DNA from: Bacillus sp. EB106-08-02-XG196
Lineage (GTDB): Bacteria; Bacillota; Bacilli; Bacillales; Cytobacillaceae
Reading direction: 5' to 3'
Length of the DNA stretch: 64,000 nt
NCBI RefSeq assembly: GCF_013396335.1
Contig: NZ_JABWSY010000003.1
Location: forward strand, 284,880-348,879
Both the position numbers and the translations under genes were made by a program. Below are positions 9,306 to 18,256 of this stretch, one piece after another (the stretch's first letter is position 1; every line of letters starts with the position of its first letter). The notes below the pieces were generated by a model that ran no database searches, was not told the DNA's origin, and worked only from the letters and a program-made list of their open reading frames with translations.

Positions 9306-10830
9306 TCCAGATCCGTATATTTTAAAGGTGGAAGATACGTATTATATTGCCGTTTCCTCCTTTGAATGGCTCCCAGGCGTTCGCATTTATCAATCAAAAG
9401 ATTTGGTGAATTGGAATCACGAAACCGATATATTAACGAATCAAGTAGATCTGCGTGGTAACCCACAAAACGGAAGTATTTGGGCACCACAAATTAGTTA
9501 CGCAGACGGTTTATTTTATCTTGTCTACACCGATGTAAAAAGTACAAAACGGCCATTTAAAGATAGCCATAATTATTTAATTTCAGCACCAAGTATCAAT
9601 GGACCATGGTCAACACCCGTGTATTTAAATAGCAGCGGATTTGATCCTTCTTTATTCCATGATAAAGATGGACGCAAGTGGTTGTTAAATGAAATTTGGG
9701 ATTATCGTATCGAAACAGGCAATAAATCAGTAGGCGTTGTTATGCAGGAATATGATTTGGAAAATGAAATATTAACAGGACCCGTCTACAAAATTTTTGA
9801 TGGTACAGAATTGGCAAAAACAGAAGCCCCACATATATACCGACACAATGATTATTACTATTTGATCACCGCGGAAGGTGGAACAGGTTCAGGTCATTCC
9901 GTTACGGTTTGTCGTGCAAAAGAACTTACCGGACCATATGAATTGGATCCACACTATCCCATGTTGACAGCTAGTGATAAACCCGATTCACCATTACAAT
10001 GTTCGGGTCACGGCAGTATTGTACAAACTCCATTGGGCAACTGGTATATGGTCTATTTATGTACTCGTCCTTTAATGGGAAAAGCAACGATTTTAGGTCG
10101 TGAAACAGCAATTCAAGAAGTTTATTGGACAGAAGATGGCTGGCTGCGATTAGTGGATGGCGGCAATGGACCATTGGCAGAAACAGAAATTGTTACAGCA
10201 GAGCCAGTTGTACAAAGAAAAGGTACTAATTTCAGAGATGATTTTACTGGTGTTCTTGACAAAGAGTGGAACACGTTACGCATATTAGCGGATGATTCAT
10301 GGTGCGATTTAACTAGTCGTAAGGGATATTTACGTGTAGTTTCAGGTGATTCCATCCAATCCTTATTTGAACATCATATCCTGGCTATTCGCCAAAAAGA
10401 TTTCCGGTTTGATGCCTCTACAAAAATAGACTATACCCCAGAAACCTATAATCAAATGGCTGGATTACTATTGTATTTAAATGATAGTAATTACCTCTAT
10501 GCCTACCTAACTTATGATGAAGTAAGAGGCCGTGTTATTCGATTGATGCAATGTAGAGATGGAGAATTCACCTTATTTCCAGTCGTTATTCCAACAGAAG
10601 AGGGCGAAGTAGAGTTAAAGATTGAAGTAGACGGACCTGCTGGAAGATTTTTTTATCGGATGGGTGAGAATACTCTTTGGCACGAAATTGGAGAACCTCA
10701 AGATTTATTATTCTTGGCTGGAGGATTTACCGGTAACTTTGTAGGAGTTGCTGTTCATGATATGGACCGAAAAGCTGGATCGTATGCTGACTTTGATTTC
10801 TTTGAATATGGTGGACTAGATTCATTGTAA
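9262..10830 (+). CDS. GH43 family beta-xylosidase/arabinosidase
   Basis: Five-bladed beta-propeller glycosidase, 522 residues, that probably removes xylose or arabinose side chains from imported pectin or arabinoxylan oligomers. Catalytic blocks: GFNPDPYI (general base Asp), SSGFDPSLFHD (pKa-modulating Asp) and EAPHIY (acid Glu). Residues after about 320 (FRDDFTG onward) form the beta-sandwich C-terminal domain found in XynB-type GH43 enzymes. No signal peptide. Ribosome site GAAGGAG stands seven bases before ATG. Confidence 0.9.
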   Translation: MYRTKIVNPILPGFNPDPYILKVEDTYYIAVSSFEWLPGVRIYQSKDLVNWNHETDILTNQVDLRGNPQNGSIWAPQISYADGLFYLVYTDVKSTKRPFKDSHNYLISAPSINGPWSTPVYLNSSGFDPSLFHDKDGRKWLLNEIWDYRIETGNKSVGVVMQEYDLENEILTGPVYKIFDGTELAKTEAPHIYRHNDYYYLITAEGGTGSGHSVTVCRAKELTGPYELDPHYPMLTASDKPDSPLQCSGHGSIVQTPLGNWYMVYLCTRPLMGKATILGRETAIQEVYWTEDGWLRLVDGGNGPLAETEIVTAEPVVQRKGTNFRDDFTGVLDKEWNTLRILADDSWCDLTSRKGYLRVVSGDSIQSLFEHHILAIRQKDFRFDASTKIDYTPETYNQMAGLLLYLNDSNYLYAYLTYDEVRGRVIRLMQCRDGEFTLFPVVIPTEEGEVELKIEVDGPAGRFFYRMGENTLWHEIGEPQDLLFLAGGFTGNFVGVAVHDMDRKAGSYADFDFFEYGGLDSL

Positions 10831-10871
10831 AAGAATGATAATCCCAAATATAACAAAGGTGGTTAATATAG

Positions 10872-13814
10872 TTGAAAATAATAAAAGATAGTATTTCTTT
10901 TTTACTAGTAATATTACTAGTATTCAGTCAATTTGCTGCAACTGCTTCTGCAAAAAAACAATCTTCTGCATATGACCTTCCAGCCCCAGTAAACTTACAG
11001 ATACCGAACCTTTCTTATGACGAAGACAGTATAACCCTTGTTTGGGAAAAACCTGAAGATTATAAGGACATTGTAGATTTTAATGTCTATATGAATGGTA
11101 AGAAAGTTGGCAGCGCTTTAAAAGATAACAGCGGCCCAGCAAAAGCTTATATCAATAATTTCTATGAAAATATTGATAAAGATGATTTCCACGTTGATAT
11201 ACTCATTCATAATTTTATGGTAGAAAACCTGAAACCTAACAAAACTTATGAATTTTATGTAACCTCTGTAAATACAGAAGGGATCGAATCTGCCCCTTCC
11301 AATAAAGTGGTTGGGAAAACAACGGCTGTACCAGAAATTTTTAATATTGTTGATTTTGGCGCAACAGCAGATGATGAAACAAAAGATACAAAAGCGATTC
11401 AAGCCGCAATTGATGCAGCGGCACCAGGAGCGAAGGTATTAATTCCTAAAGGAAAATTTATCTCTGGGGAATTATGGCTGAAATCCGATATGACGCTGCA
11501 AGTAGATGGACATTTACTTGGTTCACCGGATGCTGAAGATTATAGCATGAATTTCTGGCTATATGATTACTCGACCGATGAGCGTTCTTACTCCCTGATC
11601 AATGCCCATACCTACGATTACGGCAGTCTAAAGAACATTAGGATTGTAGGAAACGGGGTCATTGACGGAAATGGATGGAAATATGATAAAAGCCATCCAA
11701 CGATTGATGAACTTGGCAATGAACTCCCTCGCTTAGTTGCAGGGAATAACTCTAAAGTTACCGGTAATGAGAAAGTAGAAAATGGTAAAATGGGTCCTTT
11801 GGTTCCTGAAGCGGAAAGTACATTCGGAATACTAGCTGCAAATCAGTCTTACGCAGCCCAAGTAATGGGGATGGATGCAAAATCTGCTTATTCTGGACGG
11901 TCCAATCTGATTACTGTTCGCGGGGTTGACGGTATGTATTATGAAGGTATTACCCAGCTTAATCCAGCCAATCATGGGATTGTGAATCTTCACAGTAAAA
12001 ACATCGTTGTAAATGGTACCATATCCAAAACATACGATGGAAATAATGCGGATGGCTATGAGTTCGGTGATTCTCAAAATATTATGGTCTTCAATAACTT
12101 TGTAGATACAGGAGATGATGCCATCAACTTTGCTTCTGGAATGGGCCAAGGTGCTGCTGAAAAAGAACCAACGGGAAATGCATGGATTTTTAATAACTAT
12201 ATTCGTGAAGGTCACGGTGGAGTGGTAACAGGCAGTCATACTGGCAGTTGGATACAAGACTTTGTTGTTGAAGATAACATTATGTATAAAACGGATGTGG
12301 GTTTACGTAGTAAAACCAATACCCCGATGGGCGGCGGAGCAAGAAAAATCCTCTTCAGAGATAATGCTTTAGAGGGCATTGATGGGGATGGTCCTTTTGT
12401 CTTCACTTCTGCTTATACAGATGCCAACGCTTCCATTCTTTATGAGCCTGCACAAGAACTATCTCAATTTAGAGATATGGAGATTGTTAATACTACGGTC
12501 CGCAATCAAGGAGGTAGTAAAAAACAATCTATCCTTGTATCTGGTAATAAGGATGTGGGGGAAGTGTACCACGAAAATATTACCTTTAGAGATGTGAAAT
12601 TTGATAATGTCTATTCCGTAAATATGGATTACGCAAAGGATTTCAAATTTATTAATGTTTCCTTTACGAATGTCAAAGATAATGGCGGAAATCCATGGAG
12701 AATAAAAAACTCTACAGGACTTGTCTTTGAAGATACAACCGCTGCTCCTGAAGATGCAGGCCAAAAACCAGAATGGTCAAAATCATCATCAGTGCAAGCA
12801 CTATCTTCAGCAGATGGAAAGAGTGTAACCTTAACATGGGAGGGAGCAGCGGATAATAAAGGGGTTACAGGATACACCATATATAAAGATGGTGAAAAAA
12901 TAGGATCTACCTATACGACAACTAATATAACAAGCTATAAAGTTACTGGGTTATCTCCAGTTAAAGAATACAATTTTAAAGTAGAAGCTGCAGACGCAAT
13001 TGGGAATCGTACTTCTAATGGCCCGGAAATAACAGTAAAAACGGAAGGGACAGCTGATTTAACACCACCAGTACTTCCTGAAAATACTGAAATTTTTGAA
13101 CCAAAATTAAAGATACCTGCAAGTGATACGTTTAGTGGAAAAGAAGCAGAGGTTGTTTATCCTGGATTCACTTGGGCATCTGTTGCTTGGAAAGCTGCAA
13201 GTGACGACGTTGGAATTGCTGGATATAACGTTTATGCAAACGGAAAATTACGCGGATTTGTTACATCAAGCAAATATACGTTAACCCAACTTGAACCAGG
13301 TACAAAATATGATATTGAAGTAGAAGCAGTTGATTTTGCAGGAAATAAAACACCATATAACCGTTCACTTGAAATTGAAACGGCTGTTCCGTATGCGATT
13401 GGGGCTCCAACTTTTGATGGTGGGTTAAATGCTGCGATTGGAAAGGATGGAAAGAGTGTTTCTCTTTCATGGAACGAGGCAAAAGCGACCAACCAAGAGG
13501 TGATCGGATACCGTGTTTACGTAAATAGGCAGCCAATTAAGCCTGAGGGTGCTGAATATACGCCAATAAATGCGGAAATGACAACAGATTTAACCAATTA
13601 TACGGTAACCGGCCTTAAACAAGGGAAAATATATACATTTAAGGTAGAAGCAGTTGGACGAGGAATCAAATTTTCCAAAAGAGAAAGACTCGCAGATGTG
13701 ATTCCTAACGGTCTTGTAAAAGTATTTGGATATCGATGGAGTGGTTATGGACCTAGTGAAACTGTGCACCTCATCCCTGGTAAAGCAGTTAGTGAAGAAG
13801 CTAAATCCAAGTAA
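10872..13814 (+). CDS. Secreted multidomain GH28 exo-polygalacturonosidase with FN3 domains
   Basis: Exported enzyme of 980 residues that trims polygalacturonate outside the cell. TTG start after AAAGGTGG. A signal peptide covers residues 1-28, ending near ATASAK. An FN3 domain follows (about 35-152), then the GH28 beta-helix (about 155-625) with NADGYEF, TGDDAINFASG, GHGGVVTGS and GLRSKTN, then three FN3-like modules. The domain order FN3-GH28 is that of PehX-type exo-poly-alpha-galacturonosidases. No LPXTG or SLH anchor was seen. Base composition matches the neighbours. Confidence 0.9.
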   Translation: MKIIKDSISFLLVILLVFSQFAATASAKKQSSAYDLPAPVNLQIPNLSYDEDSITLVWEKPEDYKDIVDFNVYMNGKKVGSALKDNSGPAKAYINNFYENIDKDDFHVDILIHNFMVENLKPNKTYEFYVTSVNTEGIESAPSNKVVGKTTAVPEIFNIVDFGATADDETKDTKAIQAAIDAAAPGAKVLIPKGKFISGELWLKSDMTLQVDGHLLGSPDAEDYSMNFWLYDYSTDERSYSLINAHTYDYGSLKNIRIVGNGVIDGNGWKYDKSHPTIDELGNELPRLVAGNNSKVTGNEKVENGKMGPLVPEAESTFGILAANQSYAAQVMGMDAKSAYSGRSNLITVRGVDGMYYEGITQLNPANHGIVNLHSKNIVVNGTISKTYDGNNADGYEFGDSQNIMVFNNFVDTGDDAINFASGMGQGAAEKEPTGNAWIFNNYIREGHGGVVTGSHTGSWIQDFVVEDNIMYKTDVGLRSKTNTPMGGGARKILFRDNALEGIDGDGPFVFTSAYTDANASILYEPAQELSQFRDMEIVNTTVRNQGGSKKQSILVSGNKDVGEVYHENITFRDVKFDNVYSVNMDYAKDFKFINVSFTNVKDNGGNPWRIKNSTGLVFEDTTAAPEDAGQKPEWSKSSSVQALSSADGKSVTLTWEGAADNKGVTGYTIYKDGEKIGSTYTTTNITSYKVTGLSPVKEYNFKVEAADAIGNRTSNGPEITVKTEGTADLTPPVLPENTEIFEPKLKIPASDTFSGKEAEVVYPGFTWASVAWKAASDDVGIAGYNVYANGKLRGFVTSSKYTLTQLEPGTKYDIEVEAVDFAGNKTPYNRSLEIETAVPYAIGAPTFDGGLNAAIGKDGKSVSLSWNEAKATNQEVIGYRVYVNRQPIKPEGAEYTPINAEMTTDLTNYTVTGLKQGKIYTFKVEAVGRGIKFSKRERLADVIPNGLVKVFGYRWSGYGPSETVHLIPGKAVSEEAKSK

Positions 13815-13851
13815 TTTCTAGTAATTAGCTTAATTGTAGTACGACTAATTT

Positions 13852-13886
13852 GGGGGCTTTGATCTACGAAAGATGAAAGAGCCCCC
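13852..13886 (+). promoter_or_regulatory. Hairpin between the two secreted-enzyme genes
   Basis: GGGGGCTTT pairs with AAAGAGCCCCC across a loop. Only a weak T-rich tail follows (ATTATTTTC), so it may be a partial terminator or a stability element between the secreted GH28 and the pectate lyase, which has its own AAAGGAG site 20 bases on. Confidence 0.6.
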
Positions 13887-13916
13887 GAAATTATTTTCAA
13901 AGGAGATGATTAAATC

Positions 13917-16367
13917 TTGAAAAAACCGTCATTAAAAGGCAAGAAAATCCAAGCTTCGATCATAACTGCGGCATTAGCTATTTCAAGTTTGTTAGTAGTA
14001 CCAGATAGTAATGTGAATGTGGTATCCGCAGTTGAAAATATTGATAAAGTGCTTGCATTTCCTGGTGCAGAAGGCGGAGGACGCTATACTTCCGGCGGAA
14101 GATTTGGGGAAGTCTATATCGTTAATACACTAGAAGACTATGGAACTGGAGAAAAGGAAATCCCAGGATCCCTGCGTGATGCCTTAAGTAAGGACAATCG
14201 TTTTATCGTCTTTAACATCTCTGGAGTAATCAATTTAAAAGAACCTTTTTCTCTAAGAAAACGAAAGAATATAACGATTGCCGGACAAACCGCTCCGGGG
14301 GATGGAATTACTCTAACTGGATATGAAACCAATATCAGTGATTCTGAGAATGTTATTATTCGCTACCTTCGCTTCCGGCCAGGAGCTGAAAATGTACATA
14401 GTGGAGATTCCATGGACGCTATTTGGGGTAGAAGCATGAAAAATGTCATGATTGATCATATATCAACAAGCTGGTCTACTGATGAAACGATGTCCTTATA
14501 TCGTGCGGAAAATATGACTGTGCAGTGGTCAATTGTGGCAGAAAGTTTAGCCATGAGCGGTCATACGAAAGGTCGTCATGGGTACGGTGGAATATGGGGT
14601 GGAGTTAATACTTCCTACCATCACAATCTAGTAGCTAATCATACTTCTCGAAACCCCCGTTTAGGTGGGGGTACTGCCGAGGCAGATGATAACAACCATA
14701 TTGGCTTATTTGATATCAGAAATAATGTGATTTATAACTGGGGATTTAACACTGCATATGGTGGCGGCAGAGCCTATGCCAATTATATGAATAACTATAT
14801 GAAGCCAGGATTAGGTACACGTAGCAGTGTAGAATCACGGGTGATTGACGCTGGGGAGAAAGACAAACCAGGTAAATTTTACATTAACGGAAATGTACTA
14901 GAAGGAAATTCTGAAGTATCCAACGATAATTCAAAAGGTATTTATGTATCTGAAAGTGCAGCCCCTACAACGGAGATAGTGGATGAGGAGTTTCAGATGG
15001 ATGGTACATCAGCGGAGGCACTAAGAACTACTTCGGCTGAGGAAGCATATAATGAGGTTTTAGCAAAATCAGGAGCAACATATCCAAAACGAGATGCCTT
15101 GGATGCTAGAATTATAAATGAAGTGAAGAATAATCAAGGTAGATTCGTTAATCGCCACGAAGAAGTAGGGGGACTCCCATACACAGCTGTAATTACTCGA
15201 CAAGAGGATTTAGATAAAGACGGTGATGGGATAGCTGATGAATGGGAGATGAAAAATGGATTAGATCCGAGTAATGCTGATGATAGCAGTGAAATAGCAG
15301 CAGATCAAAGCGGATATACGAATATAGAAAACTACGTCAATTCATTGGTAAATATGGAATATACACCAAGTAACCCAGAAATATCAATGAAAACACCTAC
15401 CAATAATCAGATTTTTAAAACAAGTGATCAAATTACGATTGAAGCAAATGTAAAAGGAAAGACAGACATTGAAAAAGTAGAATTTTACAATGGAGATAAG
15501 ATTATTGGAACAGTTACAAGTGAACCATTTAGGATGAGCACAAATTTACCAGATGGTACCTATTATATATCTGCCAAAGTAATAGATAAATCTGGTCTAC
15601 AGACACAGGCAACTGCCTCCGTTATTCATATTAATAACGAAACGAATTTAAAACAATGGAAAACAACGGATATTGGAACTCCAAATATTCCAGGTCATGC
15701 ATCTTTATATAATGATGTTATGACTGTAAAAGGTTCTGGAAAGTTAAAAGAGAATGATGATAACTTCCACTTTACTTACCGTAATTTGGCAGGAGATGGA
15801 GAATTGATTGCAAAAGTTGAGACCATGACACCGGTGGATCATCATGCTTTTGCTGGGTTAATGGTCCGAGAGAGTCTTGAAAAAGATGCGAAAACGGTCG
15901 CTTTGGGTCTTTCTTATACAAAATCTTATTCATGGAAAGAAAACGGAACAACCTACTATAGAAATCCATGGTCCGCCTATGTAGCCGCCCGTTATGAACA
16001 AGGTGGAAATATGGACGAGTTAGGTGAAAACCTTGATTCTCCTAGTAATGCGATAGAATCTGGAGTTGCATTAATTAATGATATACCATTTAAAGACAAG
16101 GAAAAACCTCTGGGTTATTATCTTAAACTCAAACGAACAGGTAATGTTTTTAGCGCAGAAGGGTCAACCGATGGAATCAACTGGATTCCAATAGGAGAAC
16201 GTACGATTGAAATGAATAAAAAGGTTTACATTGGAATGGCTGTTGATGGAAACAAAGTTGAGAATCACTTAAACAATCTAAATACGGCTACCTTTTCTCA
16301 TATACAATTAAACTTAACCAAAAAACAATATAAAGATCCATCCGTAACAAAAAAAAACAGTAAATAA
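13917..16367 (+). CDS. Secreted PL1-type pectate lyase with Ca-binding, Ig-like and lectin-like modules
   Basis: Exported lyase of 816 residues that cleaves polygalacturonate by beta-elimination. TTG start, signal peptide to about residue 38. The PL1 beta-helix starts at AFPGAEGGGRYTSGGR and includes ITIAGQTAPGDG, WSTDE and SRNPRLGGG. Near residue 431 is a thrombospondin-3-like calcium motif DLDKDGDGIADEWE. An Ig-like domain (about 485-570) follows, then a concanavalin-like, DUF1349-type module to the end that may bind polysaccharide. The product should feed the GH105 and importer encoded upstream. The module boundaries are estimates. Confidence 0.87.
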   Translation: MKKPSLKGKKIQASIITAALAISSLLVVPDSNVNVVSAVENIDKVLAFPGAEGGGRYTSGGRFGEVYIVNTLEDYGTGEKEIPGSLRDALSKDNRFIVFNISGVINLKEPFSLRKRKNITIAGQTAPGDGITLTGYETNISDSENVIIRYLRFRPGAENVHSGDSMDAIWGRSMKNVMIDHISTSWSTDETMSLYRAENMTVQWSIVAESLAMSGHTKGRHGYGGIWGGVNTSYHHNLVANHTSRNPRLGGGTAEADDNNHIGLFDIRNNVIYNWGFNTAYGGGRAYANYMNNYMKPGLGTRSSVESRVIDAGEKDKPGKFYINGNVLEGNSEVSNDNSKGIYVSESAAPTTEIVDEEFQMDGTSAEALRTTSAEEAYNEVLAKSGATYPKRDALDARIINEVKNNQGRFVNRHEEVGGLPYTAVITRQEDLDKDGDGIADEWEMKNGLDPSNADDSSEIAADQSGYTNIENYVNSLVNMEYTPSNPEISMKTPTNNQIFKTSDQITIEANVKGKTDIEKVEFYNGDKIIGTVTSEPFRMSTNLPDGTYYISAKVIDKSGLQTQATASVIHINNETNLKQWKTTDIGTPNIPGHASLYNDVMTVKGSGKLKENDDNFHFTYRNLAGDGELIAKVETMTPVDHHAFAGLMVRESLEKDAKTVALGLSYTKSYSWKENGTTYYRNPWSAYVAARYEQGGNMDELGENLDSPSNAIESGVALINDIPFKDKEKPLGYYLKLKRTGNVFSAEGSTDGINWIPIGERTIEMNKKVYIGMAVDGNKVENHLNNLNTATFSHIQLNLTKKQYKDPSVTKKNSK

Positions 16368-16397
16368 ATGGCTTTTTAGCCAAGGATGATTTTTTTC

Positions 16398-16434
16398 AGC
16401 CGCACAGTGAATAGTTCACAAGTGCGGCTTTTGT
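16398..16434 (+). terminator. Terminator closing the pectin gene series
   Basis: AGCCGCAC pairs with GTGCGGCT around an inner TGAA/TTCA stem and is followed by TTTTGTTATTT. It lies 30 bases after the pectate lyase stop and separates the pectin locus from tctC. Confidence 0.85.
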
Positions 16435-16520
16435 TATTTAATCAGAAATAATTGTCACAAAATTTTCAGAATAAGTTTGAAGTTCTTGTAAGATTGAATT
16501 TCATTTGCAAGTTCAACCCT

Positions 16521-16542
16521 TCGTGAACAAAATGAACAAAAT
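16521..16542 (+). promoter_or_regulatory. Candidate response-regulator site upstream of tctC
   Basis: A 22-base stretch made of two tandem TGAACAAAA units after TCG. The same stretch, with one base changed, occurs at 24778 before the citM-like gene, and both begin exactly 116 bases before the start codon. The two CitB-type regulators encoded between the copies are the obvious candidates to bind it. A TATAAT at 16573-16578 could be the -10 box. Confidence 0.6.
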
Positions 16543-16636
16543 GGTTAATAAGTTTTTAATGCTGTTTAAATTTATAATCTATTAAATATTCGAAAATTTT
16601 GTAAAATTAAGAAAACATTTACAAGGGGGAATTGAA

Positions 16637-17668
16637 ATGTTTTCTATTAAAAGAATTTCAGCAGTAATGTGTGCAGGGGCATTGGCGCTAAGCCTAGGTG
16701 CTTGCAGCAGCAGTAATGAAACAGCAAGCTCAGATAAAAAGGAAGAAAGTACTGGCTATCCTACGAAAGCGATTACAGTAGTTGCACCTTCAGGGGCAGG
16801 TGGCGGATGGGATTTAACTGCACGTGCGTTTACAAAAGTGCTGGGTGAAACGAAGGTGGTTGAACAGCCTTTGACGGTCGAGAACAAGCCTGGTGGCGGC
16901 GGTGCTGTCTTTATGGCGGAATACGCTACCCAGCAAGTTGAAAATAATGATATGCTCTTTGTCAATTCACCACCAATTGTAATTAACAATCTGAAAAAAG
17001 AAGGAAACAGTCCATATGGCTACAAAAATACAACACCATTGGCGCAGCTGACAAAAGATTTTGGTGCAATTGTTGTAAAAGCGGATTCTAAATTCACAGA
17101 CTTAAAATCAGTATTGGAAGAGGTAAAGAAGGATCCTAGTAAACTAACATTTGCAGGTGGATCTGCACCAGGTTCCATGGACCATTTAATTTCCATTCTA
17201 CCTGCTTATAAATATGGAGTGGATCCAACAAAGGTTAAATACGTTTCCTATGATGGCGGCGGTGAAGCGATTACCGCACTTCTTGGCGGTAACGCAGATG
17301 TAATTGGTACCGATGCCTCTAGTGTAAAAGAATTTTTAAAGGCGGGTAAGGTGCGCGTGTTGGCGATTACCTCAAATGAACGTTTATCGGGTGATTTTAA
17401 GGATGTACCAACTGCAAAAGAACAGGGTGTCGATGCAGAGTTTACGATTTGGCGCGGGATTTTTGGTCCGGAAAAAATGTCTACTGAGGCAAAAACTTAT
17501 TGGGAACAAGCAATTGAAAAGCTCGTTAGCTCTCCTGAGTGGAAAACAGAAGTAGAGACGCAAGGCTGGGAATTGGAATATAAAAACAGTTCTGATTTCA
17601 AAAAGTTTTTAGAGGAACAAGAAAGCCAAGTCCAGCAATTATTAACAGCATTAGGAATGCAGAAGTAA
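16637..17668 (+). CDS. tctC: Tripartite tricarboxylate transporter substrate-binding lipoprotein TctC
   Basis: Extracellular receptor of a TctCBA secondary transporter for citrate-like or other carboxylates, 343 residues of the Bug/TctC family. Signal peptide with lipobox LSLGAC (Cys about 23) followed by a Ser-rich linker. Family blocks include ITVVAPSGAGGGWDLTAR and ENKPGGGGAVF, which wrap the carboxylate, and SYDGGGEAITALLGG. AAGGGGG stands before ATG. Tandem palindromes after the stop probably keep tctC expression above that of tctB and tctA. The true substrate cannot be told from sequence. Confidence 0.9.
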   Translation: MFSIKRISAVMCAGALALSLGACSSSNETASSDKKEESTGYPTKAITVVAPSGAGGGWDLTARAFTKVLGETKVVEQPLTVENKPGGGGAVFMAEYATQQVENNDMLFVNSPPIVINNLKKEGNSPYGYKNTTPLAQLTKDFGAIVVKADSKFTDLKSVLEEVKKDPSKLTFAGGSAPGSMDHLISILPAYKYGVDPTKVKYVSYDGGGEAITALLGGNADVIGTDASSVKEFLKAGKVRVLAITSNERLSGDFKDVPTAKEQGVDAEFTIWRGIFGPEKMSTEAKTYWEQAIEKLVSSPEWKTEVETQGWELEYKNSSDFKKFLEEQESQVQQLLTALGMQK

Positions 17669-17675
17669 AACAGAA

Positions 17676-17754
17676 GGGAAGGAGTAACTCACTCCTTCCT
17701 CGGGAAGGAGTAACTCACTCCTTCCTCGGGAAGGAGTTAACTCTCTCCTTCCTC
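17676..17754 (+). repeat. Three tandem palindromic repeats between tctC and tctB
   Basis: Units of 26, 26 and 27 bases (17676-17701, 17702-17727, 17728-17754) lie head to tail. Each is itself a hairpin, GAAGGAG pairing with CTCCTTC. The first two are identical; the third differs by a few bases and is followed by TATTTTTT like a terminator. They probably attenuate transcription into tctBA or protect the tctC message. Confidence 0.9.
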
Positions 17755-17779
17755 TATTTTTTCTGAAGGGGGATTACGA

Positions 17780-18232
17780 ATGGTATTAAAATTTGATTAC
17801 ATTGCATCTGTATTGTTCCTGGTTGTAGGTGTTCTTTTTATTATCGGGAGCAGGCAGCTTGAAAGCTCGTCCTATGGGAGTGCAGTTGGCCCTGATATCT
17901 TTCCACTTATTCTTGGTGGCGCACTTATTTTATTAAGTATCCGTTTATTTTATGAAACATTCATCACGAAGAATCAACAGGGGACGAAAGAGAAATTACA
18001 GTACAAACCTTTCCTAATCATTTTTGTGGCTACATTGGTTTATATTTTAACGTTGGAAACAATCGGGTATGTAATCACTACCTTTCTATTTTTATTTATT
18101 TGTTTTCAAACGATGGAACGTACGAAAGTGATACAATCCCTTATCATATCAGCTTGCTTTTCAGGACTTGTATATTTTTTATATGTAGAGGTTTTAAAAG
18201 GGACATTACCAGACTGGCCAATTTGGTTTTAA
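17780..18232 (+). CDS. tctB: Tripartite tricarboxylate transporter small membrane subunit TctB
   Basis: Small membrane component of the carboxylate transporter, 150 residues with four hydrophobic segments (about 7-25, 39-55, 77-97 and 101-140). The segment SSYGSAVGPDIFPLILGGALILLS is the family signature. Preceded by AAGGGGG. It stands between tctC and tctA, the order usual for the system, and is 24 bases from tctA. Confidence 0.87.
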   Translation: MVLKFDYIASVLFLVVGVLFIIGSRQLESSSYGSAVGPDIFPLILGGALILLSIRLFYETFITKNQQGTKEKLQYKPFLIIFVATLVYILTLETIGYVITTFLFLFICFQTMERTKVIQSLIISACFSGLVYFLYVEVLKGTLPDWPIWF

Positions 18233-18256
18233 GCGAGAAAGAAAGGTGGACACAAA

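Noticed and set aside
17676..17754. CRISPR-like array
   Set aside because: Only three units, directly adjacent with no spacers, and each unit is a hairpin; fits a terminator-like repeat.
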